16,630 nucleotides of DNA from DASWVC01 sp036401335 (GTDB taxonomy: Bacteria > Verrucomicrobiota > Verrucomicrobiia > Chthoniobacterales > JAFAMB01). Location: positions 1 through 16,630 of the forward strand of contig DASWVC010000337.1 in the NCBI GenBank assembly GCA_036401335.1, written 5' to 3'. The notes beneath the pieces were generated by a model. The model had not been told where the DNA came from. It was given only the letters and a program-made list of their open reading frames with translations, and ran no database searches. Below are positions 6,158 to 13,331 of the stretch, one piece after another; position 1 is the first letter of the stretch, and the number at the start of each line of letters is the position of its first letter. Both the position numbers and the translations under genes were made by a program.

Positions 6158-7779
6158 CCCGGTTCTTGGACCAACATACCTTCCCGCGCAAGAGAAACCA
6201 ACCCCTCGTCGACCCGTTCGAACAACAGGGCACGCACCGCACCGTCCCCGGTCACCAGGCTCCCGTTTTTCAGCAAGGGCACACCGCCTTCCTGAACGGC
6301 ACGGACCAATTCGGCGACGAGGGCCGGCCGGTCGCGGGTCCCGTCCAGCAACTGAGCCAGGCAGCGGCCGAGGGCATCGGGAAACCGGATTGACCGGTGC
6401 AACTGGTTGGTCGCCAGTTCGCCTCGCCCGAGTTGGAACCGAGCCAGGCGGCTGACCGCCGGGCGTGGCCCGGCCCGGTTCGCGACCCGGTGAGGCTGCA
6501 CGTGCAGAAAGAGAAAACCGGCCTCGTGCGCCCGGAGAAGGGCCTGCTGCAGCACCTGACCCGGCTCGGAGGTCCGCTCACCCGCTTCACCTGCGGGCCC
6601 GTCGGAAGGCCGGGTCACCTCCGGGCCGGCCATCCGCGCCGTGGCGCGCTCCAGCAAGTCGGAAAAACTCACGGAACCGGGGTACTCCGAACAAAGCACC
6701 GCGAAGGCTGCGCTCACCAGTGGATGGGCGGTTTCCACCACCGTCCCATCCTGGCGGCGGAACACCGAGGCACGCAGCGGATCAACGGTTCGCGGCTCGG
6801 CTTCGCTGGCATCGCAGAGCGCGTACAACCGGGGCACGCGTTCCGCCAGCGGTGCCGGCGCAAGGACCCTCTCCTGCCGGCACAGCAGCGTTTGGCGAAA
6901 CGCACAGCCACGTACAAAGTCCTTGTATTGCTCCCGGACGATTTCGTTGGCTGCTTCCAGCACCTCGAGCGTGCGGAACACGTCCTGACCGTATTTTTGG
7001 GGGGCCAACTCGTTTGCGCTTGCTTCGCCCACAAACCGCAGGCCGTGCCGCGCCGCATCGTCCATAAACTGGAAGAAGTAGAAGGGTTGGTTGTGCGCAC
7101 TCAGGTCGTCGTGGTAGACGACTGGATCAGAGACTTTTAAGAGCCGTTCAAACTGGTCCTTAACCGCTGCATGGTAATAATCCGGTTTGCGAGGGGACTC
7201 GGCCACAAACTTCAGCAACCCCCGGGCTTGGCCCACCCGGTCGGGAGCGCCGTCGAACTGGGCCGTGTGGAACCGCATCATGCCGCGCACCAGGTCGCGA
7301 AGGTGGTTGCCGGGGTAGGCGTTGTAACTGACGTAAGCGACTCCCTCCGGGGCCAACAACTCCTGACAAAGCTGCAGGATTCGCTCGCGAACCGGTGCCG
7401 GCACCCACGAATACAGGCCGTGGGCGATCACGTAATCAAACTGCCCCAGGTCAACGCCCGACAGGGTGACCAAGTCACGGGCCTGGAGGTGAAGGTTGCC
7501 CAGCCCGAGAGCGGCGGCGAACTCCCGGCCGTCCGCGATGGGTTTGTCGGCCAGATCCACTCCGACAAAATCGCTGGCGGGAAACTCCACTGCCATGGGG
7601 GCCAGGTTGACTCCGGCGTTACAGCCGAGTTCCAGCACCCGGCAATGACCAACCGGCGCCGGGTTCAGCCCGCGCAGATAAGCAACCGTGGCCAGCCGGT
7701 CCGGATGCGTCTGCGGAAAACACCGCGCCGGGTACAACACGTCATTGTAAACGTTCTCGGAACCGGTCAGATCCTCCAT
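6154..7779 (-). CDS. Class I SAM methyltransferase with regulatory domain, PKMT-like
   Basis: The 541-residue protein has a Rossmann methyltransferase domain with the SAM-binding motif VLELGCNAGVNL (48-59), the acidic end of strand 2 in GVDLADKP (73-80), and FDYVIAHGLYSWVP (114-127). The segment SYNAYPGNHLRDLVRGMMRFH (151-171) leads into the methyltransferase-regulatory (dimerisation) domain, about residues 200-310. A C-terminal winged-helix-like region ends VDEGLVSLAREGML. This order matches Rickettsia PKMT1/PKMT2, which methylate lysines of outer-membrane protein OmpB, but substrate here is unknown. Residues 385-408 form a low-complexity linker. The ATG at 7779 gives the expected N-terminus; no strong ribosome site is seen. 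It is the first gene of the cluster with the pseudokinase and the OmpA-domain protein, which makes an envelope protein a sensible candidate substrate. Confidence 0.87.
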   Translation of the reverse strand: MEDLTGSENVYNDVLYPARCFPQTHPDRLATVAYLRGLNPAPVGHCRVLELGCNAGVNLAPMAVEFPASDFVGVDLADKPIADGREFAAALGLGNLHLQARDLVTLSGVDLGQFDYVIAHGLYSWVPAPVRERILQLCQELLAPEGVAYVSYNAYPGNHLRDLVRGMMRFHTAQFDGAPDRVGQARGLLKFVAESPRKPDYYHAAVKDQFERLLKVSDPVVYHDDLSAHNQPFYFFQFMDDAARHGLRFVGEASANELAPQKYGQDVFRTLEVLEAANEIVREQYKDFVRGCAFRQTLLCRQERVLAPAPLAERVPRLYALCDASEAEPRTVDPLRASVFRRQDGTVVETAHPLVSAAFAVLCSEYPGSVSFSDLLERATARMAGPEVTRPSDGPAGEAGERTSEPGQVLQQALLRAHEAGFLFLHVQPHRVANRAGPRPAVSRLARFQLGRGELATNQLHRSIRFPDALGRCLAQLLDGTRDRPALVAELVRAVQEGGVPLLKNGSLVTGDGAVRALLFERVDEGLVSLAREGMLVQEPG

Positions 7780-7932
7780 ACCGCTGCAAGCTCATCTTTT
7801 CCCTTGGGCCCGGACAAGCGAAAACAGGTTTGGTTGTTGCTGAGGTTTCAGTCCCTTTCGTGGTTTCCGTCGAGCAACTGCTTCAACCCATCGCCGCATC
7901 CGGCCGCCGGCCGTTGCAGGTGATCCGATCAA

Positions 7933-7951
7933 GACCGATCCGGTTTCGGTC
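7933..7951 (-). terminator. Possible terminator hairpin after the VOC gene
   Basis: GACCGA (7933-7938) and TCGGTC (7946-7951) pair across a 7-base loop, 15 bases beyond the VOC gene stop on the minus strand. The stem is short and only a weak T-rich stretch follows, so support is modest. It lies in the 186-base gap that should also hold the promoter of the methyltransferase cluster. Confidence 0.28.
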
Positions 7952-7965
7952 AGACGGCTCCCCGC

Positions 7966-8385
7966 TCAAATTGCGCTCTCGTTCTTTTCCCAAAGGGCGA
8001 ACGTGTTGCCCTCCGGGTCCTGGCAAACCGCGAAATAACCCATCTGCGCCACGGCGGTTTTAGGGATGCAGATTTTGCCGCCGAGCTGCTCGACCTTCGC
8101 CGCGGATTCGTCCGCCGACGTCACACTGACGTAGTTCGTGATGCCCCGATGCTGCGGGTTCTGCCGTTTCATTAGTCCGCCGTCGGGACTGTCGTCGCTG
8201 CCGCCGGTGTCGATTTGCCAGTACTGCGTCGGACCGGGAAACCTGTTGATTTTCCAACCGAATAGGGCGCCGTAAAAGGATTTTGCCCGTTCGATGTCGT
8301 CGGCCGGAATGTCAAACCAGACGATGCTGGAAGGGATGGTTCGCTGTTCCTGGTCCTGCGTGGGGGTCGTTACTTGGGTACTCAT
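7966..8385 (-). CDS. VOC family (glyoxalase/bleomycin-resistance fold) protein
   Basis: The 139-residue protein carries the two beta-alpha-beta-beta-beta modules of the vicinal oxygen chelate fold. The first module shows SIVWFDIPADDIERAKSFYG (20-39) followed by LFGWKI; the second shows ITNYVSVTSADESAAKVEQL (82-101) and ends GYFAVCQDPEGNTFALWE (116-133), the classic C-terminal strand carrying the last metal ligand Glu. The usual first metal-ligand His is not evident, as in the WFEIPA-type subgroup, so metal binding is uncertain. Members include glyoxalases, dioxygenases and resistance proteins; the reaction cannot be assigned. Start ATG at 8385 has no recognisable ribosome site. It is transcribed toward the methyltransferase cluster with a 186-base gap, so it is probably a separate unit. 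Confidence 0.9.
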   Translation of the reverse strand: MSTQVTTPTQDQEQRTIPSSIVWFDIPADDIERAKSFYGALFGWKINRFPGPTQYWQIDTGGSDDSPDGGLMKRQNPQHRGITNYVSVTSADESAAKVEQLGGKICIPKTAVAQMGYFAVCQDPEGNTFALWEKNESAI

Positions 8386-8775
8386 GGTATTCTTATGGGT
8401 TTGTAAACAGGTTCAATGCTCGCTTAGGCACGGCGCCACGGCGTTCCCGGCCTGAGATTCTCCGATCTCATCCTGCCATGGCCTGCCAGTCACGCTTTTC
8501 CGTTTCGCCGCTTGTTAATGCGACGAACACGCACGCCGATTTTGGACACCGCCCGCAGCAAACTTTTTACGATGGCCACTCCACGGCGCCGTTGGCCATC
8601 AAGACGGGCAGACCGGTTTGCTCGCAGTTGAGAATCCTTCTCAGATAAAGAAAGTGCCCGGTTCAACATGGCATGGCCCGGTGTCCCGGCCTAGGTTGGC
8701 CGCCACGGCCGCAGTCGCTTCCTGGCTGCGCAGGGTTTATTTTGCCGTGGGGACTACCTGTAAACTTTTTCCGAT
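8386..8775. other. Divergent intergenic region between VOC and VIT-like genes
   Basis: This 390-base stretch separates two divergent genes and should hold both promoters. I see no convincing gene; a plus-strand frame across 8283-8648 is antisense to the VOC gene start and resembles nothing. It has two TGAGA...TCTCA inverted repeats (8453-8470 and 8629-8643) and several GC-rich palindromes. No confident -35/-10 pair was found. Confidence 0.6.
8629..8643. promoter_or_regulatory. Fur-like 15-bp inverted repeat upstream of the iron-transporter gene
   Basis: TGAGAATCCTTCTCA has six-base arms around a three-base centre. Compared with the 7-1-7 Fur consensus TGATAATNATTATCA it agrees at 11 of 14 defined positions. 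It lies 132 bases before the start of the VIT/MbfA-like gene. A looser relative, TGAGATTCTCCGATCTCA, is at 8453-8470. It is a candidate metal-regulator operator only; it may instead be a small hairpin. Confidence 0.33.
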
Positions 8776-9540
8776 ATGAGCACTGCATCCGCGTCTAAGA
8801 CCGACCCTTTCGCGGCCGTCCTTGCCCTGCAGGAAAAACATGCCCGCGCTTGCATGGAGCTGGCGGAGCAGATCCGGCCGGAGAGCCCCGAAGGGGCATC
8901 GGTCCTCTTAACCATGCGCCAGCGCCAAGAGGCGCAGCTGCGCCAATTGATGTGCATTCACGGCGTTCTGGCGCGCAAAGACCTGCCCACGCCTCCTCGG
9001 ACCCGGGCCGGGAAAGGGGCACCGCCAATCGGCGGGAATGCCTCGCCAGCGGCCGTGCGTGACCCTGACCTGGAGCGCAAAATGTTTGTGCTGCAAATCG
9101 TGCAACCCGGCCTTGCCGGTTTGATGGATGGTTCGGTGTCGACCCTGGCACCCGTCTTTGCCGCCGCATTTGCAACCCACAGCTCGTACACCGCTTTCCT
9201 GGTCGGCATTGCGGCTTCGCTGGGCGCAGGGATCAGCATGGGTTTTGCCGAAGCGCTTTCCGACGACGGCGTCCTGAGCGGAAGGGGACGGCCGTGGATG
9301 CGGGGCGGCGTTTGTGGAGGCATGACGACGTTGGGAGGCATCGGCCATACCCTGCCCTTTCTGTGGCCCGACTTTTATGTGGCCACCTGGATTGCCGTCG
9401 CCATCGTTGGCCTCGAACTCGCCGTCATTGCCTGGATCCGCAATCGTTACATGGACACTCCCCTGCTGGCCGCCGTTTTCCAGGTGGTGCTGGGCGGGTT
9501 CCTGGTCTTCCTCGTCGGCATCTTGATCGGCAACCTTTGA
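8776..9540 (+). CDS. VIT/MbfA-like iron (Fe/Mn) transporter with degenerate N-terminal domain
   Basis: Residues 100-254 form a VIT1/CCC1-type membrane domain with the MbfA-like signature GLMDGSVSTLAP (115-126), AGISMGFAEALSDDG (151-165), GGIGHTLPFL (187-196) and a final hydrophobic helix. MbfA (membrane-bound ferritin A) exports iron across the inner membrane and has an N-terminal ferritin-like (erythrin) domain carrying iron-binding Glu and His. Here the N-terminus is only about 95 residues. It has one helical region (EKHARACMELAEQ ... MRQRQEAQLRQL, 20-58) that looks like the second half of such a domain, but with Gln/Arg where the EExxH ligands belong, then a Pro/Gly-rich linker (70-95). 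The ATG at 8776 has no ribosome site. A membrane-protein gene follows after 60 bases. Role is probably iron or manganese efflux, inferred from the family. Confidence 0.85.
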   Translation: MSTASASKTDPFAAVLALQEKHARACMELAEQIRPESPEGASVLLTMRQRQEAQLRQLMCIHGVLARKDLPTPPRTRAGKGAPPIGGNASPAAVRDPDLERKMFVLQIVQPGLAGLMDGSVSTLAPVFAAAFATHSSYTAFLVGIAASLGAGISMGFAEALSDDGVLSGRGRPWMRGGVCGGMTTLGGIGHTLPFLWPDFYVATWIAVAIVGLELAVIAWIRNRYMDTPLLAAVFQVVLGGFLVFLVGILIGNL

Positions 9541-9600
9541 CGGGCCTGCCCCGGTCAGGCGGAGGCAGACAAAAAAGCCTTTTTCGGGCATAGAGGTGAT

Positions 9601-10655
9601 ATGCCTGCCTCCAGCACCGCCGATTCCGTCTCACCTTGGCCCTTCCTGCCGACCCTCCTCCGGCTCGTCTTGGCGGCCGGTTGCGGGGTGTTTGTGGGCC
9701 TGGAGCGCGCGAGCACCATGGCAAGGCGGGCGTTCGGACCTTTGGCCTTGCGGCCCTGCTCGCCTGGAAACAGCCGATCAGCGGTTTCGTGGTCGGGCTG
9801 AGTGAACCGGAACTGCGGTCCGCCATTCTTTTGGCGATCCTGAGTTTTCTCATTTACCCGGTCCTGCCAACGCAGGCAGTCGATCCCTGGGGATTGATTG
9901 AACCGCAAGGAACCTGGGTGACCGTCCTCTTGATCGCTGCCCTTGGCTTCATCAACTACGTCCTTTGGAAGGTCTACGGACCCCGTGGCATCGACATCAC
10001 CAGTTTTCTCGGCGGGTTGGTCAACAGCACAGCAGGGGTAGCGGAACTCGCACAACGGGTGAAAGAGGGCGGCGAAAGCCTGCTTGCCCTGGCCTATCGA
10101 GGGGTCTTGCTGGCCACCACCGCCATGCTGGTGCGCAATTCGCTGCTGCTGGCCATTCTTGCCTGGCCGGCCTTTGTGAGCAGTCTGGCGCCGAGGCTGC
10201 TCATGGCCGCCGCAAGCATTCTCTTTGTTTGGAAAAGCTCGTCGCAAAGGCGTCCAGACACACAGGCGCCGAGGCTGCACCTCGAGCAACCTTTTTCCCT
10301 GCGTGCCGCCCTCAAATTCGGGCTGACCTTTCTTGCGCTGCATGTCGCCGGAACCCTCGGTCAGCGGCAACTCGGCCCATTGGGATTTTATGCCGTGAGC
10401 ATCGCAGGGGGCCTGCTTTCCAGTGCTTCTGCCGTGGCGGCCGCGGGGACGGCGGCCGCCCACGGCCAAGTGAGCTTCCAAATCGCTGCCGACGCCGCCG
10501 TGCTGGCCTCCTTGACGAGCACGCTGATCGACGTTCCCCTGATGGCAAGGGCTGCGTCACAGCGCCGTTTGACCGCGCGCTTAAGCGTTGCGCTCGGCAC
10601 CATTGCGGCAGCAGGGATCGCAGGAATCGGCCTTCACGATTGGTTGAAACTTTAG
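9601..10655 (+). pseudogene. MgtC/SapB-family (DUF4010) membrane protein gene, frameshifted and internally deleted
   Basis: The ATG at 9601 follows a strong ribosome site (GAGGTGAT, 9593-9600) and opens with the MgtC-type helix LLRLVLAAGCGVFVGLER, but this frame stops after 66 codons. The family's next motif, AGVRTFGLAALL, is in another frame from 9726; one missing base between 9724 and 9729 explains this. It then jumps directly to WKQPISGFVVGLSEPELRS, where relatives have roughly 80 more residues of transmembrane segments, so an internal piece is also missing. The rest is intact: SFLIYPVLP, VDPWGLIEP, GGLVNSTAGVAEL and several helices to the stop at 10655. The combined length is about 350 residues versus about 410-430 usual from memory. 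The function of DUF4010 proteins is not settled. A sequencing or assembly error could cause the frameshift but less easily the deletion. Confidence 0.75.
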
Positions 10656-10776
10656 GCCAGGAAACGGCCTTAAGTCGCGCCCGCTCAGGCTCTGACCGGA
10701 TGGGCCGCTGATCGTTCAACACCCTTCTTTACGCACCCGGGTGGGGGGGAATTGCTCCTTCAGCGTACGACGATAA

Positions 10777-10804
10777 ACGGCCGCACCGTTGCCGGCGCGG
10801 CCGT
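10777..10804 (-). terminator. Terminator-like hairpin after the beta-helix gene
   Basis: ACGGCCGC (10777-10784) and GCGGCCGT (10797-10804) form a perfect 8-bp stem with a 12-base loop, 18 bases after the beta-helix gene stop on the minus strand. On that strand TTTATCG follows the stem, a short T-tract. It lies between two convergent genes and may serve both. Confidence 0.5.
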
Positions 10805-10822
10805 CTTCGCAAACGGGAAGAC

Positions 10823-12049
10823 CTACTGCAGGTTGAAGTTTCCGACGACACCGGAATCAACATTGTACGCGACGCCGGGCAGCGAGACGCTGTTCCCGGA
10901 TCCCACGACCTGGTTGATGGTGTAATGCCCACCGGGGCTGCGCAGGTCCAGGGCGTGGGCGTATGGAGCCGCCCACCCGGCGTCGGAGGCCAGGTTCACC
11001 GTGTTATTCGCGAACTCGAGTGAACTGATGCTGGACGACGGATCGCCGGAATTAATTCCCCCGTCATTGATGCCCAAGGCCGCCTGATCAGGGAGGTCCG
11101 CGATCAATGAAACCTGGTTATTGTCAAAAACGATGTTGCCCAGGTGCGCACCCGGATGCCAGTTGATGTAGATGCCGTACTCAACGTCCACAAAGGTATT
11201 GTTCTGAACCGTCCAGGTGTGATCCTGTGAGTCGCTCGGCTCAAAATACATGCCCTGAGTGCAATGCTGCACGTAGTTATTTTCACAGTCGAACGCGTTG
11301 AAGCAATGGGAATACGTGAAGTCTGACCAACAATCGACGAAACGGCAATTGGTAATGGCTCCATTCACCGTTACTCCCTGCGGGCCGCCGATCGTGGTGA
11401 TGGTCGTGCCGTCGCCATTCCCGGTGGCCGGCTGCGTAAACGTGATGCTGTCAAAGACCACGTTGTTGAAGGTCTGGCCCTGAAACGAGTCTGCGGGCCA
11501 GACAAACATCACGAAATCTTCCTGGCCTTGCTGACTCGTGCCAAAGTGGATCACTTTGAGGTTCTGGAGGAGGATGTCGTTGCCGATCGCGTTAAACGCA
11601 GCAACCGCACCCTGCCCGTTCTGGAACGCAGCATTGCCCTGCGCGTTGCAATCCAGCGTGAGGTCATGCACCTCAAAACCGTCCACCAAATGGTTCCAGT
11701 CGGCACCGAAGATCAATCCGCCGGAACCATCAAGCTGAATAGTCGTTTGATCCACGCCCGCTCCATGGTGACGGCAACCGGCAAATGCAGTCTCTTGCGT
11801 TCCCCAACTCCAACCACGGGTGACGTAAGTGCCGGGTGCATAGTGAAAGTCGGTGTCGGACCTGAATCGGGTGAGCAGACCGTCATAGGCATCCGGTCCG
11901 CTTGCATCGAAAGGGTCGTCCTGCGTGCCGCTGCCGCCGCCGTCGCCGCGGATCGCAAGGTAAACGTCCCCGGCCATGCAGGGAAGCGCCTGGCTGCAAG
12001 TCAAAAGGGCGAGAAGTGAATAAAGGAAGGGTCGTGGATTTAGCATCAT
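10823..12049 (-). CDS. Secreted right-handed parallel beta-helix (pectin-lyase-fold) protein
   Basis: The 408-residue product has a signal peptide (MMLNPRPFLYSLLALLTCSQ, likely cleavage after CMA near residue 26) followed by VYLAIRGDGGGSGTQDDPF, the typical start of secreted beta-helix proteins. The body contains repeated short strands with Asn-rich turns (VQNNTFVDVEYGIYI, IVFDNNQVSLIA, LEFANNTVNLAS), the hallmark of right-handed beta-helices related to polysaccharide lyases and hydrolases. I recognise no catalytic site. I chose the ATG at 12049, or the adjacent one at 12046, because the signal peptide begins there; the frame extends 81 codons further upstream without protein-like content. 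There is no sorting motif at the C-terminus (VVGNFNLQ). Probable role is binding or degrading an extracellular polysaccharide. It seems to be a single-gene unit. Confidence 0.82.
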   Translation of the reverse strand: MMLNPRPFLYSLLALLTCSQALPCMAGDVYLAIRGDGGGSGTQDDPFDASGPDAYDGLLTRFRSDTDFHYAPGTYVTRGWSWGTQETAFAGCRHHGAGVDQTTIQLDGSGGLIFGADWNHLVDGFEVHDLTLDCNAQGNAAFQNGQGAVAAFNAIGNDILLQNLKVIHFGTSQQGQEDFVMFVWPADSFQGQTFNNVVFDSITFTQPATGNGDGTTITTIGGPQGVTVNGAITNCRFVDCWSDFTYSHCFNAFDCENNYVQHCTQGMYFEPSDSQDHTWTVQNNTFVDVEYGIYINWHPGAHLGNIVFDNNQVSLIADLPDQAALGINDGGINSGDPSSSISSLEFANNTVNLASDAGWAAPYAHALDLRSPGGHYTINQVVGSGNSVSLPGVAYNVDSGVVGNFNLQ

Positions 12050-12094
12050 GTTTTGATTAGTGTTTAAGAACTGGCGTGAGGTTCCGGACCGTTC

Positions 12095-12120
12095 CCACCG
12101 ATCAGTGGAAGCCACCGATC
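12095..12120 (-). promoter_or_regulatory. Tandem 9-base direct repeats upstream of the beta-helix gene
   Basis: CCACCGATC occurs at 12095-12103 and again at 12112-12120, a 17-base period, 46-71 bases upstream of the beta-helix gene start. Spacing and position fit a regulator binding as a tandem dimer near the promoter, but the repeats are short and no -10/-35 was recognised. Confidence 0.28.
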
Positions 12121-12217
12121 CGGAAAAGCTGGTTTTGCAGGCACACCGGGACCAACCCGCATGGTGCGAAGCAAAAGCGATAAGGTTAATGTTCGGGGGC
12201 CGGCGAAGCCGCACAAA

Positions 12218-12237
12218 CAGTCCGTCCGGACGGTCTG
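12218..12237. promoter_or_regulatory. 20-base palindrome (CCGTCCGGACGG core)
   Basis: A perfect 12-base palindrome CCGTCCGGACGG (12222-12233) extends to 20 bases with CAG/CTG ends and one T-T mismatch. With no loop it is more like a dimeric-regulator operator than a terminator. It is about 170 bases upstream of the beta-helix gene. Confidence 0.35.
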
Positions 12238-12338
12238 CGTGAGCCAACCATTTTATTTCGTGTAGCGGACCGGTTACGCTCCCCCTTTTCAAAAAGGACG
12301 GGCGCTCCGGACTGTACCTAACAGGCCGCTTCTAGACT

Positions 12339-12368
12339 GGCCGTCCATTGCCCGTGACGGCCGACGGG
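12339..12368. repeat. Overlapping, mutually exclusive hairpins
   Basis: GGCCGTC (12339-12345) pairs with GACGGCC (12356-12362) across a 10-base loop; alternatively CCCGT (12351-12355) pairs with ACGGG (12364-12368), and the two cannot form together. Switching structures of this kind occur in leader RNAs, but no downstream gene on the plus strand makes an obvious client. Confidence 0.27.
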
Positions 12369-12626
12369 TGAAGCTCCCGCGGCCCGCGGACACATTCGAT
12401 AGTAGCCAGCGGCGGTTTGTTCCACGCCGCAACCTACCTGTACGGTCGCTACGTGAAGACAGCAGTGAGCAAGTATAACAAATAGTCCGCGTTCAACGTG
12501 ATTCCTCGCGTCGGGGTCTAGCTAAACAACGGGTCCTTGGGGTCGTTCCCTGAGACCGTGGCAGCCGAAAACCCAGCAAGCAATTCTTGATGGGCAATTC
12601 CCGGCTAAACTGTTCGCTCAGTCAAT

Positions 12627-12658
12627 GCAAGGGCAAAAAAAACTTTTTCCGCCCTTGT
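12627..12658. repeat. Isolated stem-loop in the gene-poor region
   Basis: CAAGGGC (12628-12634) pairs perfectly with GCCCTTG (12651-12657), with AAAAA/TTTTT able to extend the stem inside and a G-T pair outside. No T-tract follows on either strand and no gene ends nearby, so it does not read as an ordinary terminator. It may be the end of a small RNA or a remnant of mobile DNA. Confidence 0.32.
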
Positions 12659-12924
12659 AAGATGACTTCTATGACGCATCTAAAAAATACCCTAACGTAG
12701 ACAAATAACGTTCTACATTGCTGCCGCACAATGTTCTGAACCTCGCCGCAATCGCAGAACGCACCCGTAAGATGCGGCGTTTAGCCGAGGACACGGTGTC
12801 ACAACAAACGAAAGTTCTGTTGTTGAATCCAGCGAGGTTTTCCAGCCCGGAGCGTCTTGCTTCGGACCCAGCCCTTTCCGCGCCGTTCTGAGGCAGGGTG
12901 CGCCCTAGACGATGGTCTCGACCT

Positions 12925-13137
12925 TTAGGAGACGTGTGAAGCAAATTCGACCTGCTTGGCCGCTAACGGGGCGTTCTCTGTGCCCAGCACATCGCGCAGG
13001 GGCATCCTGTGTTTCCGTGCAACGGCCGCTTTGCGCTTCTCCCGCCACCCTGCCCCGTCGAACAAAAGATAGGCCAGAATGCATAGCTTGAACAGCAGGA
13101 CCACGGCCACGGCAGCGCCCAGGAGGAAAAGACCCAT
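12925..13137 (-). CDS. Possible small single-helix membrane protein
   Basis: The 70-residue frame starts with a strongly hydrophobic helix (residues 2-26, GLFLLGAAVAVVLLFKLCIL), then a basic stretch WREKRKAAVARKHR (31-44) and a polar tail. This pattern predicts one membrane span with the tail in the cytoplasm. I do not recognise a family. The ATG at 13137 has no ribosome site, in keeping with many genes here. It is divergent from the ABC exporter with about 195 bases between, so the two may share a control region. A longer frame on the same strand (12905-13405) overlaps it but lacks protein-like features. It could be a chance frame; the clean separation of hydrophobic and basic parts is the main support. 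Confidence 0.45.
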   Translation of the reverse strand: MGLFLLGAAVAVVLLFKLCILAYLLFDGAGWREKRKAAVARKHRMPLRDVLGTENAPLAAKQVEFASHVS

Positions 13138-13331
13138 GGGTCATTCTAGGCCCGGGAGAAGCGACCTCCAAGCAAAAAATGCAGAGCCGCAAGCGGCACC
13201 GTGCGCAACAGGCCGTCATCGCCCCCCGCCTGGTGGCGCTGAAACCCCGGCCCATGCGCCGCTGTACTTTAAAATCGATCAGCCTTGGGCTAGCGTCTGC
13301 GACCGGTTTTCGGCCGGCCCACCCGCCCGCC

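Larger units (their letters stand above)
12050..12924. other. 875-base gene-poor region rich in inverted repeats
   Basis: No convincing gene is present here. The right part (12600-12900) is less GC-rich than its surroundings. A minus-strand frame at 12669-12944 (91 codons) and a 37-codon plus-strand stretch at 12372-12482 match nothing I know. The region holds tandem 9-base repeats near the beta-helix gene start, a 20-base palindrome, overlapping alternative hairpins and an isolated stem-loop, listed separately. It should include the beta-helix gene promoter. Confidence 0.6.

Noticed and set aside
5201..7923. Long plus-strand frames over the pseudokinase and methyltransferase
   Set aside because: They are antisense to genes with clear family motifs and resemble no protein.
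8283..8648. 121-codon plus-strand frame
   Set aside because: It overlaps the VOC gene start antisense and has no recognisable domain or ribosome site.
8742..8766. Promoter TTGCCG ... TAAACT before the VIT-like gene
   Set aside because: Spacing is only 13 bases, too short for a standard -35/-10 pair.
11970..12049. Lipoprotein signal at LLTC in the beta-helix protein
   Set aside because: The residue before Cys is Thr, where Gly, Ala or Ser is expected; an ordinary signal peptide with cleavage after CMA fits better.
12372..12482. 37-codon plus-strand stretch ending YVKTAVSKYNK then stop, resembling a protein C-terminus
   Set aside because: It follows a stop codon, has no start, and I cannot assign it to a family.
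12669..12944. 91-codon minus-strand frame in the gene-poor region
   Set aside because: No family resemblance and no start signal; composition is typical of a chance frame, though a decayed gene cannot be excluded.
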